DNA of 12,405 nucleotides from NCBI GenBank assembly GCA_021372515.1, contig JAJFUG010000131.1, positions 1 to 12,405 on the forward strand, read 5' to 3'. This document shows positions 1-7,953 of the stretch, piece by piece. Source of the stretch: a bacterium (lineage in GTDB: Bacteria; Gemmatimonadota; Glassbacteria; GWA2-58-10). How positions within the stretch are numbered: the first letter of the stretch is position 1; each line of letters begins with the position of its first letter. The notes beneath the pieces were generated by a model. The model was not told where the DNA came from and did not search any database. It saw only the letters and a program-made list of their open reading frames with translations. Made by a program: the position numbers and the translations under genes.

Positions 1-336
1 CTGGAGCGCCTGGGCGGCTGCGACTGGCTGATCGGCTGCCTGGATACGCTGCCGGACAGGGACATCCGCGGCACATTGCGGCCGGTGGGCGCGGCTCCGG
101 ATGCCGGGGCCTACGAGCTGGGGATGAACCAGAGCCAGCGGATGGACTACGACGGCGACGGGACGGCCTCGCTGCGGGATGCCACCGCCCTGACCCGGTT
201 GATCCTCACGGACCCGCTGCCAGTGCGTCTGGATTTCAACGCCGACGGCCGGGTGGGGCTGCTGGACGTGCTCGACCTCCTGCTGGAGCTGCGGGACCCC
301 TCGACGGTGTCTCTGTTCCTGGCCGCGCGGAATTGA
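1..336 (+). CDS. Secreted right-handed beta-helix protein, C-terminal fragment with dockerin type I-like repeats (5' end outside window)
   Basis: Frame 1 is open from base 1 to the TGA at 334-336, so only the last 111 codons are present. The first 40 residues end in an APDAGAYE-type motif that closes many right-handed parallel beta-helix proteins, and they match the C-terminus of the next gene (LGG, LP, D and APDAGAY align). Two calcium loops follow. Loop 1 (145-180) reads DYDGDGTASLRD and loop 2 (232-267) reads DFNADGRVGLLD. Each has Asp/Asn at loop positions 1, 3, 5 and 12, and each precedes a Leu-rich helix (LTRLIL, LLDLLLEL-like), which is the dockerin type I layout. Such a module normally docks an enzyme to a cohesin, but single dockerin-like tails also occur in bacteria without cellulosomes. 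The catalytic or binding part lies upstream, so enzyme specificity cannot be read. The fold call is fairly sure; attachment through a cohesin is not. Confidence 0.8.
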   Translation: MERLGGCDWLIGCLDTLPDRDIRGTLRPVGAAPDAGAYELGMNQSQRMDYDGDGTASLRDATALTRLILTDPLPVRLDFNADGRVGLLDVLDLLLELRDPSTVSLFLAARN

Positions 337-398
337 TTTGCCAGAACCGCCCGGGGGGCGCTAACTTTGATGCTGTCCCGGAAATGACTACGCTCACT

Positions 399-403
399 GG
401 AGG
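399..403 (+). promoter_or_regulatory. Ribosome binding site that sets the start at 411
   Basis: GGAGG lies 7 bases before the ATG at 411. The frame stays open upstream to a TTG at 333, but that start would overlap the previous stop, lacks a comparable site, and would put 26 polar residues before the signal peptide. ATG 411 is therefore preferred over TTG 333. Confidence 0.7.
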
Positions 404-410
404 CTGTTCG

Positions 411-1751
411 ATGCGGTTGATGCCAAAGGGACATGCCGGAGCCTTACGCCTTTTGCTGCTGACACTCGCTCTTTGCCCGCCGCTTTCCGCCCGTACGCTC
501 TACCTGTCCCCCAGCGGAGATGACAACTCCCTGCCCCGTCACGGCGCGTTCTACAAATCGTTCGCCGCCGCAGCGCATTATCTGGAGCCTGGAGACACCC
601 TGTTCGTGAGCAACGGGACTTACACCGGCGGGGTGACTCTGGCCCTGCAGGGCCGTCCCGAGGCCCCGATAGTGGTCCGCGGCGAGAGCCTGGACGCGGT
701 GATCGAGGGCAGCGGCCGTGAGCGGGACGGCATTCTGCTGCAGAGCGCGGCCTGGGTCCGCCTGGAGAATATCACGGTCCGCGGCGCGCGCCGCTCCGGC
801 TGCAGCGTGCGCTACTGCCGCAACATCGCCATCTCCGGCTGCCGTTTCGCCGACAACGAGGTCTGGGGCATTTTCACCAGCTTCGCCGATGATGTCCTGT
901 TCGAAAACAACGAGTGCTGCGGCTCGAAGCGCCAGCACGGGATCTACCACAGCAACTCGGGCGATGGCTTCGTGATCCGCGGCAACCGGGTCCACGACAA
1001 CGCGGGCAACGGCATCCACCTCAACGGCGACCCCGAGATCGAGGGCGGCGATGGTATCCTGAACCGCGGCCTGGTCGAGGGCAACGTGATCTGGAACAAC
1101 GGCCGGGCCGGCGGCGCCGGGATCAACATGACTCACGTCCAGGACCTGATTGTCCGCAACAATTTGGTGTACAACAACCTGTCCGGCGGGATCACGGTCT
1201 ACCAGGACGCCGGCTCGTTCGGCCAGGGCTCCAAGAAAGTGCTGATCACCGGCAACACGGTGTTCTTCCGTCCCGAGGAGGGCCGCAGCGGGTTGAATGT
1301 CAACGCCAGCAGCGAGAAAGTGGCGATCCTGGGCAACGTTTTCGTTTCCGGGGGACGGCGGGGGGTGATGGAGATAAACGCCGGCGGCCTGGGCAGCGTG
1401 TTCAGCGACTGCAACCTGTTCTGGGGCGTCGACAGCAGCCAGGCCGTGGAGCGCTGGGACCGGCGTCTGAGCCTGGACGGGTGGCGCACCCTGACCGGCT
1501 GCGACAGACATTCACTGATCTCCTATCCCTATTTTGTCGCGCCCGGTGGCGGGGATTTCCATCTTTCGGCCCACTCCCCGGCAGTGGGGCTGGGCCCGGC
1601 CCGGCCGCAGGTGCTCGAGGTGTTGCGCGGCCTGGGCGGTTTCGAATGGGTCCTGGCCCGGCTGGAGGGCCTGCCCGCGGTGGACCTGGAGGGTGCGGCC
1701 CGTCCGGACAGCACGGCCCCGGACGCCGGGGCCTACCAGCACCGGGAGTGA
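411..1751 (+). CDS. Secreted right-handed parallel beta-helix protein (DUF1565 / pectate-lyase-like fold)
   Basis: The 446-residue product begins with a signal peptide: a basic start, a Leu-rich core at residues 12-21, and probable cleavage after PPLSA (residue 27). The mature protein opens with RTLYLSPSGDD, the typical entry of DUF1565/beta-helix proteins, then a GDTLFVSNGTY turn. Residues ~90-330 are irregular 22-25-residue coils rich in GN, NN and VxxN patterns (IRGNRVHDNAGNGIHL, VRNNLVYNNLSGGI, ITGNTVFF), the Asn-ladder signature of a parallel beta-helix. Related folds include pectate lyases, polygalacturonases, alginate lyases and epimerases; no diagnostic active site was recognised, so the substrate is open. 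The C-terminus ends in APDAGAYQ, matching the gene just upstream (gap 74 bases), so the two are probably tandem paralogues. Unlike its neighbour it has no dockerin. A lipobox was sought, but the Cys at residue 22 is preceded by Leu and does not fit. Confidence 0.87.
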   Translation: MRLMPKGHAGALRLLLLTLALCPPLSARTLYLSPSGDDNSLPRHGAFYKSFAAAAHYLEPGDTLFVSNGTYTGGVTLALQGRPEAPIVVRGESLDAVIEGSGRERDGILLQSAAWVRLENITVRGARRSGCSVRYCRNIAISGCRFADNEVWGIFTSFADDVLFENNECCGSKRQHGIYHSNSGDGFVIRGNRVHDNAGNGIHLNGDPEIEGGDGILNRGLVEGNVIWNNGRAGGAGINMTHVQDLIVRNNLVYNNLSGGITVYQDAGSFGQGSKKVLITGNTVFFRPEEGRSGLNVNASSEKVAILGNVFVSGGRRGVMEINAGGLGSVFSDCNLFWGVDSSQAVERWDRRLSLDGWRTLTGCDRHSLISYPYFVAPGGGDFHLSAHSPAVGLGPARPQVLEVLRGLGGFEWVLARLEGLPAVDLEGAARPDSTAPDAGAYQHRE

Positions 1752-1796
1752 GCTGACCTGCCCGTAACAAGCTAAGGCGCGCCTGAAAAGAGAAAA

Positions 1797-1858
1797 ACAA
1801 GACCCCCTGTTCCCTCCTTAGAAAAGGGAGGCCCGCCGCAAGCGGGCGGGGGTTGTCT
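1797..1858 (+). repeat. C-rich/G-rich palindromic repeat, related to the element at 9211-9339
   Basis: Three nested inverted pairs are visible. An outer ACCCCC (1802-1807) faces GGGGGT (1848-1853). Inside are two hairpins: CCTCC at 1813-1817 with GGAGG at 1827-1831, and GCCCGC at 1831-1836 with GCGGGC at 1842-1847. The left arm follows the same pattern as the left arm of the 9211 element (CCCCCT, three bases, a C-rich run, TT, a short loop, then A-rich and G-rich). It sits between two same-strand genes and has no T-run after it, so it does not look like a standard terminator. The rest of 1752-2031 holds no gene; 1960-2010 is locally A-rich but shows no convincing promoter. Confidence 0.65.
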
Positions 1859-1873
1859 GGAAGCTGAACAATA

Positions 1874-1885
1874 CCATTCGAATGG
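1874..1885. other. Perfect 12-bp palindrome (possible protein-binding site)
   Basis: CCATTCGAATGG is its own reverse complement. It lies 147 bases before the TTG start at 2032, inside the only sizeable gap upstream of that gene. It could be an operator, but no adjacent promoter is clear and no regulator is encoded nearby. Confidence 0.25.
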
Positions 1886-2020
1886 GGCATGTGATAACAG
1901 AGTGAGTCCAGGTGTCCGCGGGCGTCCCCGACATGCGCCCGTGGAAACGGTCCGGCGATTAATTCAACAGAAAGAGACAAACTGAAACCAGCCTGAAAGC
2001 ATAAAAGAACCCCCAGACAC

Positions 2021-2025
2021 GGAAG
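2021..2025 (+). promoter_or_regulatory. Ribosome binding site for the TTG start at 2032
   Basis: GGAAG lies 6 bases before TTG 2032. An in-frame TAA at 2002-2004 and the absence of any ATG or GTG between it and 2032 leave this TTG as the only start that keeps the first membrane helix intact. Confidence 0.55.
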
Positions 2026-2031
2026 CGTCAC

Positions 2032-5000
2032 TTGGATAAGCCGAGGACCCTGCACCCCGCCTTGTTCTACCCGCTTTTTTTCGTTTCCGGAGCCGCGGGT
2101 CTGGTCTACCAGAGCCTGTGGCTTAGGCTTTTCACCCTGGTGCTTGGCAACAGCCTGCACAGCGCCGCAGTGGTGCTGGCCGCGTTCATGGCCGGCCTGG
2201 CCCTGGGGGCCTGGGCGGCGGGACGCCGCCTGGAGCGGGTGAAAGACCGCCTGGGTCTCTACGCTCTGATCGAGCTGGGGATCGCGGCTACCGGCCTGGG
2301 GACCGGCTGGCTGATCCCACGCATCGGACCGCTCTCGGCCTGGATGGTGGCGTCTTTGCCCGCCGGGCCCGTTTTCGCCGCCTCAGTGCGTTTCATTCTC
2401 TCCTTTGCTGTCCTGCTCCTCCCCACCGCCCTGATCGGCGCCACGTTGCCGGTGCTGAGCCAGCACCTCACCCCGCGCCTGGAGCTGGCCGGCCGCCGGA
2501 TCGGCTCGCTCTACGGCTGGAACGCGGCCGGCGCGGTGGCAGGCTGCGTGCTGACCGGGTTCTGGCTGCTGCGCCTGGCCGGGATGCACGCCACGCTTCT
2601 GGCCGCGGCGGCGCTCAACCTGGCCGTGTTCGCCGCGGCGCTGGCCCTGCGCGCCATGGAGGGCAAAGCTCAGACCCAGCCGGTAAAAACCCAGGCCAGA
2701 GGGGCGCATCCCGCCCCGGTCCATGGCCCCCGGGTGCTGGTCGAGGCGGCCGCGCTCACCGGGGCGGCGATGCTGGCCCTGGAGCCGGTCTGGGCGCGGT
2801 TCCTGAGCTACATTGTCTTCAACGACATGTATGTCTACTACCTGATGCTGGCCGTGATCCTGGCCGGGATCGGCCTGGGGAGCCTGGTTTACGGGGCGTT
2901 ACTGGAGCGGCGGCTGGTTTCCGTAACCGCCCTGGGCTGGCTGGAGACGGCCCTGGGCCTGAGCGCGGCGGCCTGCTACCTGGCCACGGGCTGGCACTAC
3001 GGCCGTCCCGAAAGCGGCCTGGCGATCCGTCACCTGCAGGGCCTGTTCCCGGACGGTTTCCTGGGCCTGCTGGCTGTGCGCACTGTCTACGCGGTGCTGG
3101 TGATGTTCCTGCCCGCGCTCTTGAGCGGGATTATTTTCCCCCTCACCTGCCGCCTCTACTGCCGGGATGAGCGCGCGGTGGGCCGCGACACGGGGGTGAT
3201 CTACGCGGCCAACACCCTGGGTGCGGTGGCAGGAGCGCTGCTGGGCGGACTGGTGCTGATCCCGCGCCTGGGAGTGCAGCCGAGCCTGTTCCTGGCCGCG
3301 GCGGCCACGCTCTACTTAGGGTGCCGCCTGCTGCTGGCCGACGGGAAGGGGAAAAAGGCTTCCTGGAAGCTGCGCGCGTCCCTGGCGGCTGTCATACTCG
3401 TATTCATCGCCGGCGCGGCGCTGCCGGCCAACCAGGTGCGGCGTTTCGCGCTCAAGGAGCGCGCCCACCAGGCGGTGCTGTTCTACCACGAGGGCCTCAC
3501 CGGCACGGTGCTGGTCACGCGCGACAAGCTGAACGGTCTGCGCAACCTCTTCATCAACGCCATCGCCGAGGTGCACGACTCGTTCGGCGGGATGCAGACG
3601 TTCAAGCTGATGGGCCATCTTCCGTTCCTGTTGCACCGCGGCCCGGCGCAGAGCGTGCTGATGGTGACCTACGGGGCCGGGATCGCCTCCGGAGCGGTGG
3701 CCGTGCACCCGATTAAGGCGCTGCACGTGGTGGAGCTGGAGCCGGCCGTGGTGGAGGCCTCGCGCCAGTTCGCCGACCGCAACCGCAGCGTGATGGACGA
3801 CCCGCGGGTGCGGATCCACCTGGAGGATGGGCGCAACTACCTCTACACCACCGGGAGCCGTTTCGACATCATCATCTCGGACGCCACCAACCCCGGCTCG
3901 GCCGACAGCTGGCTGCTCTACACCGTCGAGTTCTATCGTCTCTGCCACTCCCGCCTGGCCCCCGGCGGGGTGATGGCCCAGTGGCTGCCCCTTCACACCG
4001 GCACCCTTGAGGGCTATTGCGCGATCCTGGCCGCGTTCCAGGATGTGTTCCCGCACACCAGTATCTGGTTCACCAAGGACTACACCCTGCTGGTGGGGCT
4101 GCCCGACAAGCTGGAGGTTTCGTGGCCGGGTCTCAGGGCCGCCCTGGCCCAGCCCGCCCTGCGAGATGACCTGGCCCCCTGGTGCCTGGACCAGCCTCTG
4201 GAGCTGGCCGAGTGTTTCCTGACCGGCGAGGACGGGGTGCGCCGTCTGATCGGCAGCACGCGGCCCAACTCGGATGACCGTCCCTACTACCAGCTTTCGG
4301 CGACGGAGCAGGGCGGCGCCGAGGATATCCTCACCCTGCTCGACCGTTACCGCGAGCGCGAGAACGTGTTCCTGCGCGGGGTCTCGGTGGCGGAGGCCCC
4401 CGCGCTCACCGACAGCATGGAGGCGCGTTTCCAGGCCGAGCACTACATCCTGTTCCGCGACTACCCGAACGCGGACCGGGTGCTGCCCGGCCGTTGCAAC
4501 GTGTCGCATTATCTGGAGGAGTACCGCGGCGAGCCGGACTACCTGGCCGCGGTGGCGGACAGCAACCCAGAATGCTACTATGTGCAGCGGCGTTCGGCCA
4601 GCGGCCTGGCCGCCCGGGGGGACTACCTTCGCGCCGCCCGTATCTTCGGGCGCATGGCCGGGCTCGACCCGGCCGACCCGGTGCTGCGCTACAACCGGGG
4701 CAACCTTCTGCTGGAGGCCGGCCAGGCCGACAGCGCGATTACGGCCTACCGCGAGGCGCTGGCCCTGGGGCGGCGGGATTCGGATATCCTGGGCCGGTTG
4801 GGACGGGCCTATCTGAAAGCAGGCCAGGCGGAGGCGGCCCTGCCGGTGCTGGATGAGGCGGTGAGCCTGGACAGCAGCAACGTGGAGGCGCTGTTCCATC
4901 TGGGCTACGCGCTCAACCGCAACGGCCGTCAGACCGAGGCCATCGCCTGCTACGAGCGCCTGGTGGCGCGCTTCCCGGACTATGTCAACGCCCTGATCAA

Positions 5001-5223
5001 CCTGGGCTTCCTCCGTCTGGGCCAGGGCGACAACATCCGGGCCGAGACTGTCCTGAGCCGGGCCTCGCAACTGGAGCCGGGCAATTTCCAGGGCTGGTAC
5101 GGCCTGGGAATGGCGCGCCTGCGCCTGGGACAGAACGCTGCGGCGGCCACGGCTTTCCGCGAGGCGCTCGAGCTGCGGCCCGGGGACACCGAGGTGCAGG
5201 GAATACTTGAAAAGATGAAATGA
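2032..5223 (+). CDS. MFS-like membrane domain fused to a spermidine-synthase-like domain and TPR repeats
   Basis: The 1063-residue product starts at TTG. Residues ~10-475 are polytopic membrane segments in two halves separated by a polar linker near 205-235; the opening FFVSGAAGLVYQSLWLRL is characteristic of fused MFS/spermidine-synthase proteins. Residues ~490-720 match the Rossmann methyltransferase fold of SpeE: a Gly loop (G548, G550, G554), VVELEP (E568, for the nucleotide ribose), LEDGRN (D599-G600) and IIISDATNP (D617-N620). Where E. coli SpeE has DCTDP with a catalytic second Asp, this protein has Asn (N620), and the GGGDG loop is altered to TYGAG, so aminopropyl transfer is doubtful. 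Residues ~863-1063 form about six TPRs (G-Y/N-A-x-A-P spacing, AYREALAL, AFREALELRP), probably a partner-binding scaffold. Stop to the next start is 48 bases, so co-transcription is likely. Domain calls are secure; the reaction is unknown. Confidence 0.9.
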   Translation: MDKPRTLHPALFYPLFFVSGAAGLVYQSLWLRLFTLVLGNSLHSAAVVLAAFMAGLALGAWAAGRRLERVKDRLGLYALIELGIAATGLGTGWLIPRIGPLSAWMVASLPAGPVFAASVRFILSFAVLLLPTALIGATLPVLSQHLTPRLELAGRRIGSLYGWNAAGAVAGCVLTGFWLLRLAGMHATLLAAAALNLAVFAAALALRAMEGKAQTQPVKTQARGAHPAPVHGPRVLVEAAALTGAAMLALEPVWARFLSYIVFNDMYVYYLMLAVILAGIGLGSLVYGALLERRLVSVTALGWLETALGLSAAACYLATGWHYGRPESGLAIRHLQGLFPDGFLGLLAVRTVYAVLVMFLPALLSGIIFPLTCRLYCRDERAVGRDTGVIYAANTLGAVAGALLGGLVLIPRLGVQPSLFLAAAATLYLGCRLLLADGKGKKASWKLRASLAAVILVFIAGAALPANQVRRFALKERAHQAVLFYHEGLTGTVLVTRDKLNGLRNLFINAIAEVHDSFGGMQTFKLMGHLPFLLHRGPAQSVLMVTYGAGIASGAVAVHPIKALHVVELEPAVVEASRQFADRNRSVMDDPRVRIHLEDGRNYLYTTGSRFDIIISDATNPGSADSWLLYTVEFYRLCHSRLAPGGVMAQWLPLHTGTLEGYCAILAAFQDVFPHTSIWFTKDYTLLVGLPDKLEVSWPGLRAALAQPALRDDLAPWCLDQPLELAECFLTGEDGVRRLIGSTRPNSDDRPYYQLSATEQGGAEDILTLLDRYRERENVFLRGVSVAEAPALTDSMEARFQAEHYILFRDYPNADRVLPGRCNVSHYLEEYRGEPDYLAAVADSNPECYYVQRRSASGLAARGDYLRAARIFGRMAGLDPADPVLRYNRGNLLLEAGQADSAITAYREALALGRRDSDILGRLGRAYLKAGQAEAALPVLDEAVSLDSSNVEALFHLGYALNRNGRQTEAIACYERLVARFPDYVNALINLGFLRLGQGDNIRAETVLSRASQLEPGNFQGWYGLGMARLRLGQNAAAATAFREALELRPGDTEVQGILEKMK

Positions 5224-5260
5224 ACTGGATCGGTACCGTACAGATGAAAAGCCAACCCAA

Positions 5261-5266
5261 AAGGAG
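5261..5266 (+). promoter_or_regulatory. Ribosome binding site for the gene at 5272
   Basis: AAGGAG lies 5 bases before ATG 5272, a near-consensus site. It supports this start, which coincides with the beginning of the signal peptide. Confidence 0.75.
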
Positions 5267-5271
5267 TCATT

Positions 5272-7953
5272 ATGTGGGTAAGAGCCTGTTGTGCCTGGCT
5301 GCTGTTTTCATGCAGCCTGCTATCGGCCGCGGTGGACCGCCGTATCGCGGTGGAGTGGCGGGACGGCCAGCCGCAGGGGCAAATCCTCGTGACAAAAGGC
5401 AGCCTGGACAGCCTGTGTATCATGCGGGGCAAGGGCGCGCTCAAGGGTGCGGGCGGGTTCAAGGCCACAGCCGCGGGGCCGTTCCGGATCGAGGCGCTGG
5501 TCCGCGGCTGCGACGATTCGTACGGCCAGGCGGCGACAATAGTCACTGTCAAGACCGCAGACAACCCTTTCAGCTTTTTCCTGCGCGATGCCAGCACGGA
5601 TCAGCCGGTCTATATCCCCGAGTACGGCGTGGTGGTGACCGAGGCGTCGGACAGGCGCTCGTACACTGAGATAGAAACCGCGATCAAGGCGCGCGGCGGG
5701 CTGAGCAAGCTGGAGCGCCTGGCCGCGGAGCCTGAGGAGTGCTTCGACTCCGCCGCGGCCAACACCCGCAGCCTGACCTGCCAGACCTGGCTGGGGCTGA
5801 GCCGGGACATCCGTCTTTTCAGCATCGGGGACAGGCTGGAATGGATTCAGCCGCGTTTCCACGGCGATGAGGTCGCGCTGCCGGAGAACGGCGACCAGCC
5901 CTGCCGCTACAAGTTCCTGCTGGGCCGTGGCTGGGGCCCGGTGAGCCGGATCACCCGCCGTCTGGAGGATGGGGTTCTCCCCATCCTGCACGGCGCCCTG
6001 ATCGATGACGACATCACGTACAACCTGACTGCGTTCGTGAGCCTCGAATCCAGCACGCTCACCGGGGAAAACCTGCGCGGCACGCATTACCTCGTGGCGG
6101 ACGGTTTCGGCGCCGGGCACATGTTCACCCCGGAGCAGCAGGCCCGTTACGATGCTCTCGCGCCGGAGGAGATGAACCGTCCCGAGGAGACTGTCTTGTT
6201 CATGCGGATAGAGGCGGCGAACGCTGCTTCGGTCCCGCGCTACGCTTTCTTCCGGAATCCGGCCCCCGGACCGGCGGATGATTTTTCTTTCGCCACGGTT
6301 GCCCCGTACACTTTTGACGGGGCCGAGGGCCTGGGGGTGTTCGAGTCCGGCCGGGTGTTCGCGGTCTCGACGCTGGACGGCAAACCGTTGCGCCAGGAGC
6401 AGGCGGCGGTGGAGGTGCGGCCGGGCGGGAGCGCGGTGCTGGAGGTGCGCCTGCTGCACCGTCCCGTGTCCCGCGAGCGCGCCCTGAAACTCCGTGAAGC
6501 CTCGTTCGAGCAGCGCCACGCCGAGTGCCGCGCTTTCTGGCAGCACAAGCTCGACTCCGCCGCCCGCATCCACGTTCCCGAGCCGCGGATCGACAAGATG
6601 CTGCGGGCGGGGCTCCTGCACCTTGATCTGATCACCTACGGCCTGGAACCGGACAGCACGCTCACCGCCACCATCGGGGTCTACAGCGCGATCGGCTCGG
6701 AAAGCTCGCCCATCATACAGTTCATGGACGCCATGGGCTGGCACGAAACAGCCCGGCGGGCGCTGACCTATTTCCTGGACAAGCAGCACGACGACGGGTT
6801 CATGCAGAATTTCGGCGGCTACATGCTGGAAACCGGGGCCGCGCTGTGGAGCCTGGGGGAGCACTACCGCTACACGCGCGATGATGACTGGGTGCGGCGG
6901 ATCGAGCCCAAGCTGGTCAAGGCCTGCGAATACCTGCACGCCTGGCGCGAGCGCAATATGAATGACAGCCTGCGCGGCCGGGGTTACGGCATGCTGGAGG
7001 GCAAGGTCGCCGATCCCAACGACCCGTTCCACTCGTTCATGCTCAACGGCTACGCCTATCTGGGGCTGGCCCGCGTGGCCGAGATGCTGGCCGCGGTGGA
7101 CCCTAAGGAGTCGGCCAGATGGAGCCGGGAGGCCGAGGCGCTTAAAGCCGACATCCGCACGACCTTCTTCGAGTCCATGGGACGCTCCCCGGTCATCCCG
7201 CTGGGTGGCGGCGCGTGGTGCCCTACGGCTCCGCCCTGGCCCGAGCACCAGGGCCCGCTGGGCCTGTTCACTGACGGCGGCCGCTGGTTCAGCCACGGAG
7301 CGATGCAGATACGCGATGCCCTGGGGCCGCTCTACCTGGTCTATCAGGAGGTACTGGCCCCGGAGGAGACGGCCTCGACTTTCCTGGTCAATTTCAACAG
7401 CGAGATGATGACCAGCCGCAACACGGCGTTCAGCCAGCCCTACTACAGCCGCCACCCGGTGGTGCACCTGCTCCGGGGCGAGGTGAGGCCGTTCCTGAAA
7501 GCCTATTACAACACAGTGGCCAGCCTGGCCGACCGTCAGACCTACACTTTCTGGGAGCACTATTTCGGGGCCAGCCCGCACAAGACCCACGAGGAGGGCT
7601 GGTTCATGATGCAGACCCGCTGGATGCTCTGCCTGGAGAAAGGGACAGGGATCAAGCTGCTGCCGGGAGTGCCGCGCGCCTGGCTGGATCGCGGCAAGCG
7701 TATCGACCTGGAGCGTGTGGCCACCTATTTCGGCCCGCTCTCGCTGCATGTGGAGTCGGCTGCGGACCGTGACGCCGTCCACGCCGAGGTGGATTGCAGC
7801 GGCGCGCGGCGGCCGGGTTTCGTGGAGCTGCGCCTGCCGCACCCCCAGGGGCGCAAGGCGCTGCGGGTCACCGGCGGAGTCTACGACCCGCAGACCGAGA
7901 CAGTCAGGATCGAGCCTTTCAGCGGCCGCGCCGAGGTGAGCGCCGAATTCTGA
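5272..7953 (+). CDS. Exported six-hairpin (alpha/alpha)6 glycosidase-like protein, family not assigned
   Basis: The 893-residue product starts with a short signal peptide (Arg4, core to Leu17, likely cut after SAA at 20). LFSC at 11-14 resembles a lipobox but comes too early and has Arg at -10, so a lipoprotein is less likely. Residues ~21-430 look like a mostly beta N-terminal region. Residues ~440-790 are helical and resemble six-hairpin glycosidases: repeated Trp/Tyr/His-rich hairpins (FMDAMGWHETARRALTYF, GYMLETGAALWSLGEHY, FMLNGYAYLGLARVAEML). Candidate acidic residues are E477 (AIGSESSP), D486, E762 (TFWEH) and E774/E775 (THEEGWF); which are catalytic cannot be told by eye. From residue 796 (LLPGVPRAW) a beta segment closes the chain, as in GH78-like and related enzymes. 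It probably hydrolyses or binds an oligosaccharide outside the cytoplasm. It lies 48 bases after the MFS/SpeE/TPR gene and 131 before the amidohydrolase. Confidence 0.82.
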   Translation: MWVRACCAWLLFSCSLLSAAVDRRIAVEWRDGQPQGQILVTKGSLDSLCIMRGKGALKGAGGFKATAAGPFRIEALVRGCDDSYGQAATIVTVKTADNPFSFFLRDASTDQPVYIPEYGVVVTEASDRRSYTEIETAIKARGGLSKLERLAAEPEECFDSAAANTRSLTCQTWLGLSRDIRLFSIGDRLEWIQPRFHGDEVALPENGDQPCRYKFLLGRGWGPVSRITRRLEDGVLPILHGALIDDDITYNLTAFVSLESSTLTGENLRGTHYLVADGFGAGHMFTPEQQARYDALAPEEMNRPEETVLFMRIEAANAASVPRYAFFRNPAPGPADDFSFATVAPYTFDGAEGLGVFESGRVFAVSTLDGKPLRQEQAAVEVRPGGSAVLEVRLLHRPVSRERALKLREASFEQRHAECRAFWQHKLDSAARIHVPEPRIDKMLRAGLLHLDLITYGLEPDSTLTATIGVYSAIGSESSPIIQFMDAMGWHETARRALTYFLDKQHDDGFMQNFGGYMLETGAALWSLGEHYRYTRDDDWVRRIEPKLVKACEYLHAWRERNMNDSLRGRGYGMLEGKVADPNDPFHSFMLNGYAYLGLARVAEMLAAVDPKESARWSREAEALKADIRTTFFESMGRSPVIPLGGGAWCPTAPPWPEHQGPLGLFTDGGRWFSHGAMQIRDALGPLYLVYQEVLAPEETASTFLVNFNSEMMTSRNTAFSQPYYSRHPVVHLLRGEVRPFLKAYYNTVASLADRQTYTFWEHYFGASPHKTHEEGWFMMQTRWMLCLEKGTGIKLLPGVPRAWLDRGKRIDLERVATYFGPLSLHVESAADRDAVHAEVDCSGARRPGFVELRLPHPQGRKALRVTGGVYDPQTETVRIEPFSGRAEVSAEF

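Noticed and set aside
1782-1858. Intrinsic terminator after the beta-helix gene
   Set aside because: Hairpins exist, but no T-run follows on the plus strand; they are better explained as the palindromic repeat.
1797-1858. CRISPR repeat
   Set aside because: Only two diverged copies of the palindrome occur in the window, about 7.4 kb apart, with no regular repeat-spacer array and no cas genes.
3316-5070. A 584-codon open frame on the minus strand
   Set aside because: It is antisense to the SpeE-like and TPR region of the 2032 gene; composition is Gln/His/Val/Arg-rich and domain-free, as expected of a GC-rich shadow frame.
5302-5313. Lipobox-like LFSC in the N-terminus of the 5272 product
   Set aside because: The Cys is residue 14, with Arg at -10 and too short a core; a normal signal peptidase I site after SAA (residue 20) fits better. 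Not excluded completely.
5320-7842. An 840-codon open frame on the minus strand
   Set aside because: It lies entirely inside the 5272-7953 gene, is Arg/Gln/Val/His-rich with no recognisable domain, and results from G/C-biased third positions that remove stops on the opposite strand. The plus-strand gene has a signal peptide, a ribosome site and a protein-like sequence.
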